Shown: piece after piece, positions 1 through 8,012 of the stretch
How positions within the stretch are numbered: position 1 is the stretch's first letter
How the letters are laid out: each line of letters begins with the position of its first letter
Assembly: GCA_036496805.1 (NCBI GenBank)
Contig: DASXKN010000026.1
Location: forward strand, 186,001 to 250,000
Reading direction: 5' to 3'
Length of the DNA stretch: 64,000 bases
Origin: SZAS-103 sp036496805
Lineage (GTDB): Bacteria > Pseudomonadota > Gammaproteobacteria > Xanthomonadales > Xanthomonadaceae
Made by a program: the position numbers and the translations under genes
The notes under the pieces: model-generated
Told to the model about the DNA's origin: nothing
Database searches by the model: none
The model's input: only the letters and a program-made list of their open reading frames with translations

Positions 1-55
1 TCAATAACGCGACAGCTTTGCTGACATCAACGGGTTGCTCGACAGGGGAAAGCTC

Positions 56-412
56 ATGGAATACGGCACACGCATCCGGCGTGCACGCACGGTGCGCAAG
101 CTGACCCAGGCGCAGCTCGCGCTGTGCGTCGGCGTGCACCGCAGCGCGGTCGCGCAATGGGAACAGCAGAAAGGCACGATGCCCAGCGTCATCCACCTGG
201 GCAAGATCGCCGAGACGCTCGAGGTCAGCTTCGAATGGCTGGCGACCGGTCGCGGCCGGATGCGGCTCGACGCCGCCAACGATCCGCGCGAACGCATACC
301 CAGCGACTTCGCGCGCGACGAGATCGAGGAACGGATCTTGCTGTCCTCGCGGCAACTGAGCGAATACAAGCGCGAAGCGGTGCTGGCCCTGATCGAGGCA
401 CTGGCTCGATAG
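56..412 (+). CDS. XRE-family transcriptional regulator (small)
   Basis: A 118-residue protein with a Cro/CI-type helix-turn-helix over about residues 5-60 (RIRRARTVRKLTQAQLA, then the recognition helix around HRSAVAQWE). The last ~50 residues are charged and helical, with no recognisable sensor domain. The ATG at 56 is preceded by AGGGGA at a good distance, so it is preferred over an in-frame TTG at 35. A single-domain regulator of this size could be chromosomal or a prophage-type repressor; nothing adjacent indicates its target. It lies 102 bp before an unrelated secreted protein gene. Confidence 0.8.
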   Translation: MEYGTRIRRARTVRKLTQAQLALCVGVHRSAVAQWEQQKGTMPSVIHLGKIAETLEVSFEWLATGRGRMRLDAANDPRERIPSDFARDEIEERILLSSRQLSEYKREAVLALIEALAR

Positions 413-514
413 CCGCCACCGATGGCGGCGCCGTGTCGCCGGAATCGGAGCCGGATGCGTCCTGGCTCCGGCTATTCCGGCGTTAGACTCGCAAGGCCCC
501 CGGGAGATCACGGA

Positions 515-2896
515 ATGAAGATGGCTCGCGTACTCTGGTTCTTCCTCCTGCTGGTCCTGAGCCTGGCCGCCTCGGCGCAGACGCTGGCCCCGCACCCGCG
601 CCTGCTCCTCGACGGCCCGACACTGGCCACGCTGCATGCGCGCATGGGCGCCAATACGCCGCAGTGGCAGCAGCTGAAGAACTACTGCGATTCCTTCATC
701 GGCGGCAAGGTCGACCTGCCCGACGGCAACGCCTACCCCGACCCGCCGGACATCGGCCAGGGCTACCAGGGCAGCAGCTACTGGAGCGCGGTGCTGGCCG
801 AAGGCCTGTGCTACCAGACGATGGTGGCGAGCGACCCGACCGACGCGCAGCCCTACGGCGCGAAGACGCGCGAGATCCTGCTGGCGATGTCCACGCCCTA
901 CACGGGCAGCGGCAGCCACGGCCAGAATCCCTGCACCGACGACGGCTACGGCACGCGTTTCTTCGGCGTGGGCATGGGCATCGGCTACGACTGGGCCTGG
1001 CCGCTGCTCAGCGATGCCGATCGCCTGCAGATCTACACGACGGCGAACGCGTGGCTGACGTCCTTCAAGAATCCGAGCGGGTGTTCGGGCTTCGAATACG
1101 CGCATCCGCAGAGCAACTACTTCGCCGGCTTCTTCCATGCCGACGCGGCGATCGCGCTGGCGACCTACGACGAGAACCCGAACGGGCCAGCACTCTGGAC
1201 CGACTGGTTGAACAGCCAGTTCGCCACCGCCGCCAGCAACCCGCCGCACATCGGCGTGCAGCCCTACTACAACACGCATCTGACCGGCGGCGGCTGGCCC
1301 GAGGGCTTCGGCAACTACGGCCCGCTGGGCACGCTCAACATGAGCCTGCCGGTGATCGAGGCGAAGACCGCCGCCGGCCTCGACCTGGTCCATTCCGCGA
1401 GCGCGCCCTACTCCTTCCCGATCGACGCCGCCGACTACCTGATGCACTTCACCTGGCCGTCGCGCAAATACATCGACGACCGCGACACCAACCACGCCAC
1501 CGGCACCGCGACCCCGCCGGTCGGCACCGCGGACACCGGCATGTTCATGCATGTGCTCGGTTCCCTGCGCTACTGGAACGCACCCGAGGCGAACGTGTTC
1601 CAGGCCTACACGAATGCCGTGAACACCAACACCAGCGGCTACGGCGCGAGCGAACCCTGGGAGCTGTTCCTGTTCTGGGATCCCAGCGGCAAGACCAAGG
1701 CGATCACCACCCTGCCCCTGTCCTATTTCGCGACCGGCATGAACGCCGTGGCGGCGCGTTCGGACTGGACGACCACGGCGAGCTGGATGTCGTTCCGCGC
1801 CGGCCCCTACGTCAACAATCCCGGCCAGGGCGAGGAACTCTTCGACCAGGGCGGTCTCGCGCTGGTGCGCGGCGGCTTGCCGCTGCTGGTCAATGGCACC
1901 GGCCAGATCGTGCACGAGCCGCATGGCGACAACGACGAGAACCGCATCTACACCGACACCTACGGCGACTTCGATGGTTCGGTCTACGCCGCGAACCGCA
2001 CCATCGACAATATCTTCTACGTGCGCCGCATGGACGGCAGCAAGGTCGTCACCCGCTACGGCCAGGCCGCGTACACCGCCGAAGACGACGGCGTGCAGAC
2101 GCACGTCGCGTCGTACGAGGACGGGACGAAGTACGTCGACGTGCTCGCCGACAAGCTCGAGAACATGTACCGGCCGGACAAGCAGGGCAAGCCGCAGGTG
2201 TCCTCATGGTCGCGCGAAATCGTCTACCTGCGCCCGAACCGCTTCGTCGTCTACGACCGCACCCGCGAAGCGGCGGTGATCGATGACCAGTTCCTCGCCT
2301 TCCATTTCCCGGCCCTGCCGACCGCAGGCAGCGCACCGGCCGGCGGCCATCGGTTCAACGTGACCTACAAGAACATCTATGCGGGCGCGATGACGACGGT
2401 GTTGCCGGCGAACGCGACGACGAAGACGATCGCCATGTACCCGCCCAACGACGGCGATCCGGGCAGCAATCCGGACAAGGTCTGGCAGGTGCAGGTACGG
2501 CCACCGGACACGACCGCCGTCCAGCAATGGCTGACCGTGTTCGACACCTCGACATCCGCGACGCTGGTGGCGACCGCCAGCAGGATCGTCGTGACCACCG
2601 GCGCGGCGACCGGCGTGCTGCTCGCCGGCGGCGGCGGCAACAGCGCGGTGATCGTCAACACCCACGCCGCCGGCACGACCATCGCCGGGACCATCGCCTA
2701 TGCCGTACCGGCCGCCGCGACGACCCACGTGGTCACCGAGTTGCAGCCGAACAAGGCCTACACCGTGACCGCCACCCCGAGCGGCGGCAACCACGCCATC
2801 AGCATCGTCCCCGCCGGCAACGGCGCGCTGAAATCCTCGGCCAGGGGCGTGCTGCTGTTCGACGTGGCGGCGAACGGAACGGTGACGGCAAACTGA
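515..2896 (+). CDS. Secreted heparinase II/III-like (polysaccharide lyase-like) protein
   Basis: A 793-residue protein with a clear Sec signal peptide (MKMARVLWFFLLLVLSLAASAQ). The ATG at 515 follows GGGAG; an upstream in-frame ATG at 422 would put 31 unrelated residues before the signal peptide. After the signal comes PHPRLLLDGPTLATL, typical of the start of heparinase II/III-like and alginate-lyase-like proteins. An alpha-helical toroid-like N-terminal half is followed by a beta-rich region (about residues 430-720) where the motif FDQGGLALVRGGLPLLVNG resembles the Hepar_II_III segment. The family cleaves acidic polysaccharides by beta-elimination in the periplasm or outside the cell. The substrate cannot be told, and catalytic residues were not assigned with certainty. 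No sugar transport or sulfatase gene lies beside it. Confidence 0.55.
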   Translation: MKMARVLWFFLLLVLSLAASAQTLAPHPRLLLDGPTLATLHARMGANTPQWQQLKNYCDSFIGGKVDLPDGNAYPDPPDIGQGYQGSSYWSAVLAEGLCYQTMVASDPTDAQPYGAKTREILLAMSTPYTGSGSHGQNPCTDDGYGTRFFGVGMGIGYDWAWPLLSDADRLQIYTTANAWLTSFKNPSGCSGFEYAHPQSNYFAGFFHADAAIALATYDENPNGPALWTDWLNSQFATAASNPPHIGVQPYYNTHLTGGGWPEGFGNYGPLGTLNMSLPVIEAKTAAGLDLVHSASAPYSFPIDAADYLMHFTWPSRKYIDDRDTNHATGTATPPVGTADTGMFMHVLGSLRYWNAPEANVFQAYTNAVNTNTSGYGASEPWELFLFWDPSGKTKAITTLPLSYFATGMNAVAARSDWTTTASWMSFRAGPYVNNPGQGEELFDQGGLALVRGGLPLLVNGTGQIVHEPHGDNDENRIYTDTYGDFDGSVYAANRTIDNIFYVRRMDGSKVVTRYGQAAYTAEDDGVQTHVASYEDGTKYVDVLADKLENMYRPDKQGKPQVSSWSREIVYLRPNRFVVYDRTREAAVIDDQFLAFHFPALPTAGSAPAGGHRFNVTYKNIYAGAMTTVLPANATTKTIAMYPPNDGDPGSNPDKVWQVQVRPPDTTAVQQWLTVFDTSTSATLVATASRIVVTTGAATGVLLAGGGGNSAVIVNTHAAGTTIAGTIAYAVPAAATTHVVTELQPNKAYTVTATPSGGNHAISIVPAGNGALKSSARGVLLFDVAANGTVTAN

Positions 2897-2983
2897 GGCC
2901 ACGCCGCATTGAAGGCCGCCACGAAGATGGTGGCCAGACTCGCGCCGTCATTGAAACAGACAGGCCGCGCAGGACCGACGGCT

Positions 2984-3625
2984 TCAGCGCTCGCGCCAGC
3001 GCGCCGCGCCGAGGAACACCACGCGCAATTGGCGCACGAAGTTGTTGACCAGTTCCTTCTCGCGCCGGGGCTGGCGTGGCGGCAGGTCGAGGATGTCCGA
3101 GGCGGCGTTGAGCATCGTGGTGACGACCAGTCCGCAGATCATCTGCATCGTCGCGGTGGAAAGATCGGGCAGCGTGCCGAGCGTGCGCAGGTCCTGCACC
3201 ATTTCGGAGGCGAAGTGGTTTTCCTCGCTGCGGATCGCATCGCGGATCACCCGCGAGCCGCCGCCGCGCTCGCCGGCGATGAAACGGAACACGAGGCTGC
3301 GTTCCTCCACGAAGCGTTTGTAGATCAGCACCGAGCCGCGCAGCATCCCGGTCGGTGGAAGGCCGTTGCGGCGCGCGTCGCGGAGCAGGCGTCGCAGGGT
3401 GGCGCCGCCCATCTCGACCAGTGCGAGCCCCAGTTCGTCGAGATCGCGGAAATGGCGATAGAAGGCGGCCGGTACGATACCGGCCTCGCGGGTGACCTCG
3501 CGCAGGCTCAGCGAGGAAAAACTCCGTCCCTGGCCGATCAGGACAAGCGCGGCCTCGACCAGGCGCAGGCGCGTGCGCTCCTTCTGTTCGGCGCGCGTGG
3601 TCGGGACTTCCGCTTCGGTTCGCAC
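2984..3625 (-). CDS. TetR-family repressor of fatty-acid desaturation, FabR/DesT-like
   Basis: A 213-residue protein closely resembling FabR/DesT: an RAEQKERTRLRLVEAAL start, then SSLSLREVTREAGI and AAFYRHFRDLDELG forming the helix-turn-helix, and an all-helical ligand domain. FabR and DesT sense the ratio of unsaturated to saturated acyl-CoA/ACP and repress desaturase or fabAB genes. Here the gene is divergent from a ferredoxin reductase-desaturase pair, as desT is from desCB in Pseudomonas, and a palindromic operator lies between them. There is no nearby ATG. I took the GTG at 3625; a TTG at 3649 behind GGAGAG is an alternative start. Confidence 0.85.
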   Translation of the reverse strand: MRTEAEVPTTRAEQKERTRLRLVEAALVLIGQGRSFSSLSLREVTREAGIVPAAFYRHFRDLDELGLALVEMGGATLRRLLRDARRNGLPPTGMLRGSVLIYKRFVEERSLVFRFIAGERGGGSRVIRDAIRSEENHFASEMVQDLRTLGTLPDLSTATMQMICGLVVTTMLNAASDILDLPPRQPRREKELVNNFVRQLRVVFLGAARWRER

Positions 3626-3743
3626 TGACGCTCGTTCGCTCGATGGCAAGGGTCTCTCCAGACGCAGGATCCGCGCCCCCGGACCGGGCAGGGAGTATAG
3701 GTCGTCAGAGGGATTGTGGAATTGGAGCGTAAACTCTGTAAAA

Positions 3744-3771
3744 TTGGGTGAACATACGTTCACTCTATAAC
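3744..3771 (+). promoter_or_regulatory. Putative promoter of the reductase-desaturase operon
   Basis: TTGGGT at 3744-3749 and TATAAC at 3766-3771 are separated by 16 bp and contain the palindromic operator between them. The predicted transcript would begin around 3778, only a few bases before the ATG at 3785. No Shine-Dalgarno sequence is visible there, so the mRNA may be leaderless or nearly so. Confidence 0.45.
3748..3763. promoter_or_regulatory. Palindromic operator of the desaturase module
   Basis: The sequence GTGAAC-ATAC-GTTCAC is a perfect 6-bp inverted repeat with a 4-bp spacer, in the divergent intergenic region between the FabR/DesT-like repressor and the ferredoxin reductase gene. 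It lies between a plausible -35 (TTGGGT, 3744-3749) and -10 (TATAAC, 3766-3771), where a bound repressor would block transcription. From memory, the DesT/FabR sites of Pseudomonas have the same GTGAAC...GTT-type arms. Assignment to this repressor is inferred from position and arm sequence. Confidence 0.75.
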
Positions 3772-3784
3772 ACAACGCTCCGAC

Positions 3785-4882
3785 ATGACCCCTTCGCAAC
3801 CCCGGCCCGACAGCCGCCCTGCCCGGCTCCGCCACGCCTGGCGGCACCCCATGTGGGCGCCGTTCAACCAGCCGGAAGCCTGGAATCGCCTCGCCGCTGC
3901 GATCAACCCGGTGTGGTCGCTGACCGAACCGATGGCGCGCGTGGTGAGGATCATGGACGAGGCGCCCGGGGTCCGGAGCCTGTGGCTCAAGCCCAATCGT
4001 CATTTCGGCGGTTTTCTCCCGGGACAGCACGCGCTCCTGCAACTGGAAATCGGCGGGGCACGGCATGCGCGCTGCTTCAGCATTTCGAATGCGCCGCGCG
4101 ACGACGGCCTGGTCCGGCTGACGATCAAGCGCAAGGACAACGGCCCGGTATCCACCGCAGCACATGCGCTGGCAGTCGGCGCGGTCGTGCGGCTGGGCAA
4201 GGCGCAGGGCGCATTCGCCCCGCGCGACGCGGCTGGCGGTTTGCTGCTGGTTTGCGCCGGCAGCGGCGTGACGCCGATGATGTCCTTGCTGCAGGGCCTT
4301 GCCGACGAGGGCTGCACACGCGATGTGGTGCTGCTGCAGGGCGGCCGGTCTTCCGAGGACATGATCTTCGCCCGGGAACTGCGGGCGCTGGCTGCACGCT
4401 GGCCACGCTTGCGTGTGCAAACGCACAGCAGCGGAACCGACGGAAGGCTGGACGCGCAGAAGTTCGCGCAACTCGTCCCGGACTGGGCCGAACGCGAGAC
4501 CCTGTTGTGCGGCCCGGATGGATTCATGCGCCTCGTCGAAGCCATGTACGCCGATGCCGGCCTGGGCGATCGGGTGCAAAGCGAAAGCTTCGGCCGCCGC
4601 GCGGCAGCGATCGACCCCGGCGCCAGTGCACATGCGGTGGCGTGCGACGACGCGAAACACTCGTTCACTGTCATGGCCGGCCAGAGCCTGCTCGATGGCG
4701 CGGAGGCGGCGGGTCTTGCACCGCGCTTCGGTTGCAGGCGCGGCATCTGCCGTACCTGCCAGTGCGTCAAGCGCAGCGGCACCGTGACCAACCTGCTGAC
4801 CGGCCAGGTATCCGGTCCCGGCGAGGAATGGATCCAGTTGTGCATCTCCACCCCGCAAAGCGCGCTCGAACTCGCGCTCTGA
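3785..4882 (+). CDS. Ferredoxin reductase partner of the desaturase (DesC-like)
   Basis: A 365-residue flavo-iron-sulfur reductase. An FAD-binding motif RCFS is at residues 96-99, a nucleotide-binding GSGVTP at 159-164, and a C-terminal plant-type [2Fe-2S] domain has cysteines at 317, 322, 325 and 353. Such proteins pass electrons from NAD(P)H to an oxygenase or desaturase. The desaturase gene starts 16 bp downstream, so the pair matches the DesC/DesB arrangement in which the reductase feeds a membrane acyl-CoA delta-9 desaturase. The start is the ATG at 3785, shortly after the predicted -10 box. It is probably repressed by the divergent TetR protein. Confidence 0.88.
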   Translation: MTPSQPRPDSRPARLRHAWRHPMWAPFNQPEAWNRLAAAINPVWSLTEPMARVVRIMDEAPGVRSLWLKPNRHFGGFLPGQHALLQLEIGGARHARCFSISNAPRDDGLVRLTIKRKDNGPVSTAAHALAVGAVVRLGKAQGAFAPRDAAGGLLLVCAGSGVTPMMSLLQGLADEGCTRDVVLLQGGRSSEDMIFARELRALAARWPRLRVQTHSSGTDGRLDAQKFAQLVPDWAERETLLCGPDGFMRLVEAMYADAGLGDRVQSESFGRRAAAIDPGASAHAVACDDAKHSFTVMAGQSLLDGAEAAGLAPRFGCRRGICRTCQCVKRSGTVTNLLTGQVSGPGEEWIQLCISTPQSALELAL

Positions 4883-4898
4883 TTCCGAGGAAACCGGC

Positions 4899-5993
4899 AT
4901 GACCAGCAAGACCCGCATGGACGTCGACACCGCCGCGCGCTTCGCCGCGGAACTCGACGCGCTGCGCCTGGAAGTCCTCGCCGACATCGGCGAGCGCGAT
5001 GCACGCCACATCCACCGCATGCGCCACATCGTGCAGGGACTGGCGATCGGCGGCCGCACGCTGCTGATGTTCGGCATCGGCCCGGTGAGCTGGATCGGTG
5101 GCGTGACCGGGCTGGCGCTGGCGAAGATCGTCGAGAACATGGAAGTCGGCCACAACGTGATGCACGGCCAGTACGACTGGATGAACGACCCCACCCTGCA
5201 CTCGCAGACCTACGAGTGGGACATCGTCTGCGACGGCGACCACTGGCGGAACTCGCACAACGTCGAGCACCACAACCACACCAACATCATCGGCAAGGAC
5301 CACGACTTCGGCTACGGCATGCTGCGCCTGAGCGAGAAGCAGCGCTGGAAGAAATTCAACCTGCTGCAGCCGCTGTGGTTCCTGCTGCTGGCGATGAATT
5401 TCCAGTGGGGCGTCGCGGTGCACGACATCAAGATCGGACGCTTCGTGAAGGGTCACATGAAGAAGGACGAGTTCAGCGAACGCATGCGCCCGTTCCTGCG
5501 CAAGGCGGGGCTGCAGTTGTTCAAGGACTACGTGCTGTTCCCGGCGCTGGCGTTCTGGCAGTGGCCGCGCGTGCTGCTCGGCAACCTGGTCGCGAACCTG
5601 ATCCGCAACCTGTGGACGAACGCGATCATCTTCTGCGGGCATTTCACCGAGCACGTGCACACCTACAGCACCCGCGAAGTCGCCGAGGAGACCCGTGGCC
5701 AGTGGTACCTGCGGCAGATCCAGGGATCGGGCAACCTCGAGGGCAGCCGCCTGTTCCACCTTCTGACGGGCCAGCTCAGCCGCCAGATCGAGCACCACCT
5801 GTTCCCCGACATGCCGGCCACGCGCTATTCGGAGATCGCTCCACGCGTGCGCGAGATCTGCGCGCGCTACGGCGTGCACTACAACACCGGCGGCTTCTGG
5901 AAGCAGTACGCCGGCGTGCTGGGGCGAGTGTTCCGGCACACGTTTCCGACGCGGCCGCAGCAGGCACCAGCCCTGTCAACCAGTTCCTCCTGA
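4899..5993 (+). CDS. Membrane fatty-acid (acyl-CoA) desaturase
   Basis: A 364-residue integral membrane desaturase with the three histidine boxes of the di-iron family: HNVMH (His85, His89), HNVEHH (His120, 124, 125) and QIEHH (His299, 300). Hydrophobic segments lie around residues 45-80 and in the middle of the protein (two near 170-190 and 220-235). It would insert a cis double bond into acyl chains to adjust membrane fluidity, using oxygen and electrons from the reductase encoded directly upstream. The positional specificity (probably delta-9 by analogy with DesB) is inferred. The last ~20 residues are a low-complexity tail. No terminator is seen before the tRNA-like remnants that follow. 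Confidence 0.88.
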   Translation: MTSKTRMDVDTAARFAAELDALRLEVLADIGERDARHIHRMRHIVQGLAIGGRTLLMFGIGPVSWIGGVTGLALAKIVENMEVGHNVMHGQYDWMNDPTLHSQTYEWDIVCDGDHWRNSHNVEHHNHTNIIGKDHDFGYGMLRLSEKQRWKKFNLLQPLWFLLLAMNFQWGVAVHDIKIGRFVKGHMKKDEFSERMRPFLRKAGLQLFKDYVLFPALAFWQWPRVLLGNLVANLIRNLWTNAIIFCGHFTEHVHTYSTREVAEETRGQWYLRQIQGSGNLEGSRLFHLLTGQLSRQIEHHLFPDMPATRYSEIAPRVREICARYGVHYNTGGFWKQYAGVLGRVFRHTFPTRPQQAPALSTSSS

Positions 5994-6061
5994 CCTGGCC
6001 TTCAGCGTCGCACGTTCGCCGGAAATGGCCGAGAGACCGCGAAGGCACCGACTGGATGATG

Positions 6062-6103
6062 GCCGAGACGGGATTCGAACCGTCGACTAGCGGATTGAGT
6101 CCG
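6062..6103 (-). pseudogene. Degenerate tRNA-like 3' fragment
   Basis: Positions 6071-6087 (GGATTCGAACCGTCGAC) match the T-arm and variable region of the intact tRNA-Lys (7895-7911) exactly. After one mismatch, AGCGGATT of the anticodon stem also matches. The anticodon loop region is altered and the T-stem is no longer fully paired, and no 5' half exists, so this is not a functional tRNA. It lies at the outer edge of the Fic island and may be an old attachment-site scar or the trace of an earlier insertion. Confidence 0.5.
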
Positions 6104-6125
6104 CTTGCGGGAGCGGTTTGAAAAG

Positions 6126-6170
6126 TGGTGGGTCGTCCGAGACTCGAACTCGGGACCAGCGGATTAAAAG
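6126..6170 (-). pseudogene. tRNA-Lys 3'-end remnant (distal attachment repeat)
   Basis: This 45-nt segment aligns without gaps to the 3' half of the intact tRNA-Lys at 7881-7925. CCA, the acceptor strand, TTTTAATCCGCTGG and the anticodon are the same. All differences fall in the T-arm, where both stem strands changed together and still pair (CCGAG/CTCGG instead of GACGG/CCGTC). It therefore looks like the 3' end of a real but different tRNA-Lys, cut off at the anticodon loop. This is what site-specific integration into the tRNA gene leaves at the far end of an element. It is too short to be functional. Confidence 0.7.
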
Positions 6171-6211
6171 CCCCCTCGCCTCTGCAATCACATCAAGGAC
6201 ATGAGCTCTTA

Positions 6212-6276
6212 AATTGTACGGATACGCCTCTCTGAAAGCCGCGTTATTGCTTGGGTCACCAACGAATTGTACGGAG
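6212..6276 (+). repeat. Two copies of an AATTGTACGGA motif at the left island edge
   Basis: AATTGTACGGA occurs at 6212-6222 and, extended as CGAATTGTACGGAG, at 6263-6276. Near-identical copies occur at the other end of the island (7809-7822 and 7822-7834). Short repeats clustered at both ends of an integrated element resemble integrase arm-type sites, but this role is inferred from position only. Confidence 0.45.
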
Positions 6277-6462
6277 GCTCAATCTTAGCAATTATGCCTT
6301 GGCATCGATCGGCAAGCGAAAAATCGGCTCCGTAGCCTTGAGTCTCCCAGCATGGCGGATCCTAGGAGCACAGCATGCGGGCCTGTCGTAGCGCCGTAGG
6401 CCATTGGTTCATGCTGGTGCTCTGGACTGTTAGTCTTTGCGGTGAAATCTGAGGGCTCACGC

Positions 6463-7581
6463 ATGGCTGCGCCTGTTCGCTACCACATCGGAAAATTTCC
6501 GCCGAACTTGGATTGGGCTCGCCTTGTGTCGCTGATCGGCAAGGCCAGTGAAGCTGTCGGGCGCTACGATGGTGTCGTTTCGGCAATTCCAAACGCGGAG
6601 GTTCTTCTGTCGCCCCTTTTCACTCAAGAGGCCGTCCTTTCGTCTCGAATCGAAGGAACCGTAGCGACTATCGGCGAGGTCCTGGAAGTGGAAGGTGGCG
6701 ATGCCAGCGCGATGAATCCGCGCAGACGTGAAGATGCATACGAAATCATCAACTATCGCAAGGCGGTTCGCTTCTGTGAGGCAGAGCTAAGGGATAGGCC
6801 AATTTCTCAACATATGCTCCGCCAAGCCCATAGCATCCTCATGGCTGGAGTACGCGGAAGAAATAAAGATCCCGGATCCTATCGAAAGCAACAAAATTGG
6901 ATCGGAGCACCGAAATGCAAGATCGAAGAGGCTAGCTTCATCCCCATTGACCAATCGCATCTTCAGGCAGGTCTTGACGCTTGGGATGCTTTCATGACGT
7001 CCGATCCCGTCAATCCGCTCGTCCAATTGGCCGTTCTACATGCGGAATTCGAGGCGTTGCATCCGTTCTTGGACGGCAACGGCAGGCTTGGTCGGATGAT
7101 CATTCCGCTGTATATGCATGCCCAAGGAGCGCTGAGGAGTGGGCCTCACTTCTATGTGAGCGCCTTCTTGGATGCACATCGCGACGAATATTTGGATCGT
7201 CTGCGAGCGGTCTCGGCGGATGATGACTGGACCGGTTGGGTTCTGTTCTTCCTGGAGGCTCTACGCTTCCAAGCGCAAGAAAATGAGGCCAAAGCAACCG
7301 AAATTCTTTCGCTGTATGCCGAAGTCAAAGAACGTGTCGTCAAGTTCACCCATTCGCAACACGCGATTCAGGCAGTTGACTTCATTTTTTCGCGACCGGT
7401 CTTCTTCGGACCAACTTTCATCACTGACAGTCGCATTCCGAGAGCATCTGCGACTCGGATCTTGACACTCATGCGGACCCACAATCTGCTTCGGACACTT
7501 CGTGCTGGCTTAGGTCGGCGACCAGGTCTGTATGAATTTTCCGCGCTTCTAGAGATCACGGAACGTGATACGCAAACGTGA
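6463..7581 (+). CDS. Fic-family protein adenylyltransferase (class II, N-terminal inhibitory helix)
   Basis: A 372-residue Fic protein. The catalytic motif HPFLDGNGRLGR begins at His200. An N-terminal inhibitory motif of the S/T-x-x-x-E-G/N type is at Ser60 to Gly65 (SSRIEG, Glu64), which places it in class II, where the helix blocks ATP in the same chain. The C-terminal ~90 residues look like a winged-helix DNA-binding region, common in stand-alone Fic proteins. The family transfers AMP from ATP to hydroxyl groups of target proteins; the target is unknown. The ATG at 6463 follows GAGGG. Codon use and base composition differ from all neighbours, consistent with horizontal transfer at tRNA-Lys. 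Confidence 0.88.
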   Translation: MAAPVRYHIGKFPPNLDWARLVSLIGKASEAVGRYDGVVSAIPNAEVLLSPLFTQEAVLSSRIEGTVATIGEVLEVEGGDASAMNPRRREDAYEIINYRKAVRFCEAELRDRPISQHMLRQAHSILMAGVRGRNKDPGSYRKQQNWIGAPKCKIEEASFIPIDQSHLQAGLDAWDAFMTSDPVNPLVQLAVLHAEFEALHPFLDGNGRLGRMIIPLYMHAQGALRSGPHFYVSAFLDAHRDEYLDRLRAVSADDDWTGWVLFFLEALRFQAQENEAKATEILSLYAEVKERVVKFTHSQHAIQAVDFIFSRPVFFGPTFITDSRIPRASATRILTLMRTHNLLRTLRAGLGRRPGLYEFSALLEITERDTQT

Positions 7582-7880
7582 TGCTCAAATTTTGTCCAAT
7601 TTGATGCTCACGAAATATAGAAAAGAACTTTTGTTTTTAATGACTTGCCGTTTCGTTAAAAATTAAATCTTTTTTTATTCAATGCCTTACCAAAATGGAT
7701 CTAGACCGTATTTCGAAAAACGATTCGTCGACTCCAACGCGCTTTCGTTCAGCTCAAAATAGCTTCCAACTTGGCCATTTCAAATCAATAACTTGGCTGC
7801 AAGATCGACGAATTGTATGGAGAATTGCACGGAGATCGTTAGATTCTAACAGACTTCCGCACCTAACCCATTGATTTTAT
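7582..7880. other. A+T-rich gene-free segment of the island
   Basis: About 300 bp between the Fic gene and tRNA-Lys, with long A/T runs and no open frame of note. Apart from two abutting GAATTGYAYGGAG repeats (7809-7834) I see no terminator, RNA gene or coding signal. Confidence 0.6.
7809..7834 (+). repeat. Two abutting GAATTGYAYGGAG repeats at the right island edge
   Basis: CGAATTGTATGGAG (7809-7822) is followed directly by GAATTGCACGGAG (7822-7834), 47 bp from the tRNA-Lys 3' end. Both match the copies at 6212-6222 and 6263-6276 near the other boundary. A role in recombination or transcription control is speculative. Confidence 0.45.
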
Positions 7881-7956
7881 TGGTGGGTCGTGACGGATTC
7901 GAACCGTCGACCAGCGGATTAAAAGTCCGATGCTCTACCGACTGAGCTAACGACCC
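7881..7956 (-). tRNA. tRNA-Lys (anticodon UUU)
   Basis: Read on the minus strand it gives a full cloverleaf. A 7-bp acceptor stem GGGTCGT/ACGACCC is followed by ACCA, with the D-arm TAGCTCAGTCGGTAGAGC, anticodon loop CTTTTAA (anticodon TTT) and T-arm GACGG-TTCGAAT-CCGTC. The CCA end is encoded. It lies downstream of queC in the same direction. Its 3' end is the attachment site of the Fic island. Confidence 0.97.
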
Positions 7957-8012
7957 ATCGAGGGATGAAACGGAGCGCCGTGCAGGCGGACGCGCATTCT
8001 AGCCGACCGCGG

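Larger units (their letters stand above)
6126..7925. mobile_element. Small integrated island at the 3' end of tRNA-Lys
   Basis: The 1.8-kb stretch is bounded by the intact tRNA-Lys 3' end (7881-7925) and a second tRNA-Lys 3' remnant (6126-6170). It is visibly richer in A+T than its surroundings and holds one complete gene, a Fic protein. No integrase is left inside. Four copies of a GAATTGYAYGGA-like motif lie near its two edges (6212-6222, 6263-6276, 7809-7822, 7822-7834). I infer a decayed or minimal genomic island; without an integrase it is presumably immobile. Confidence 0.55.
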
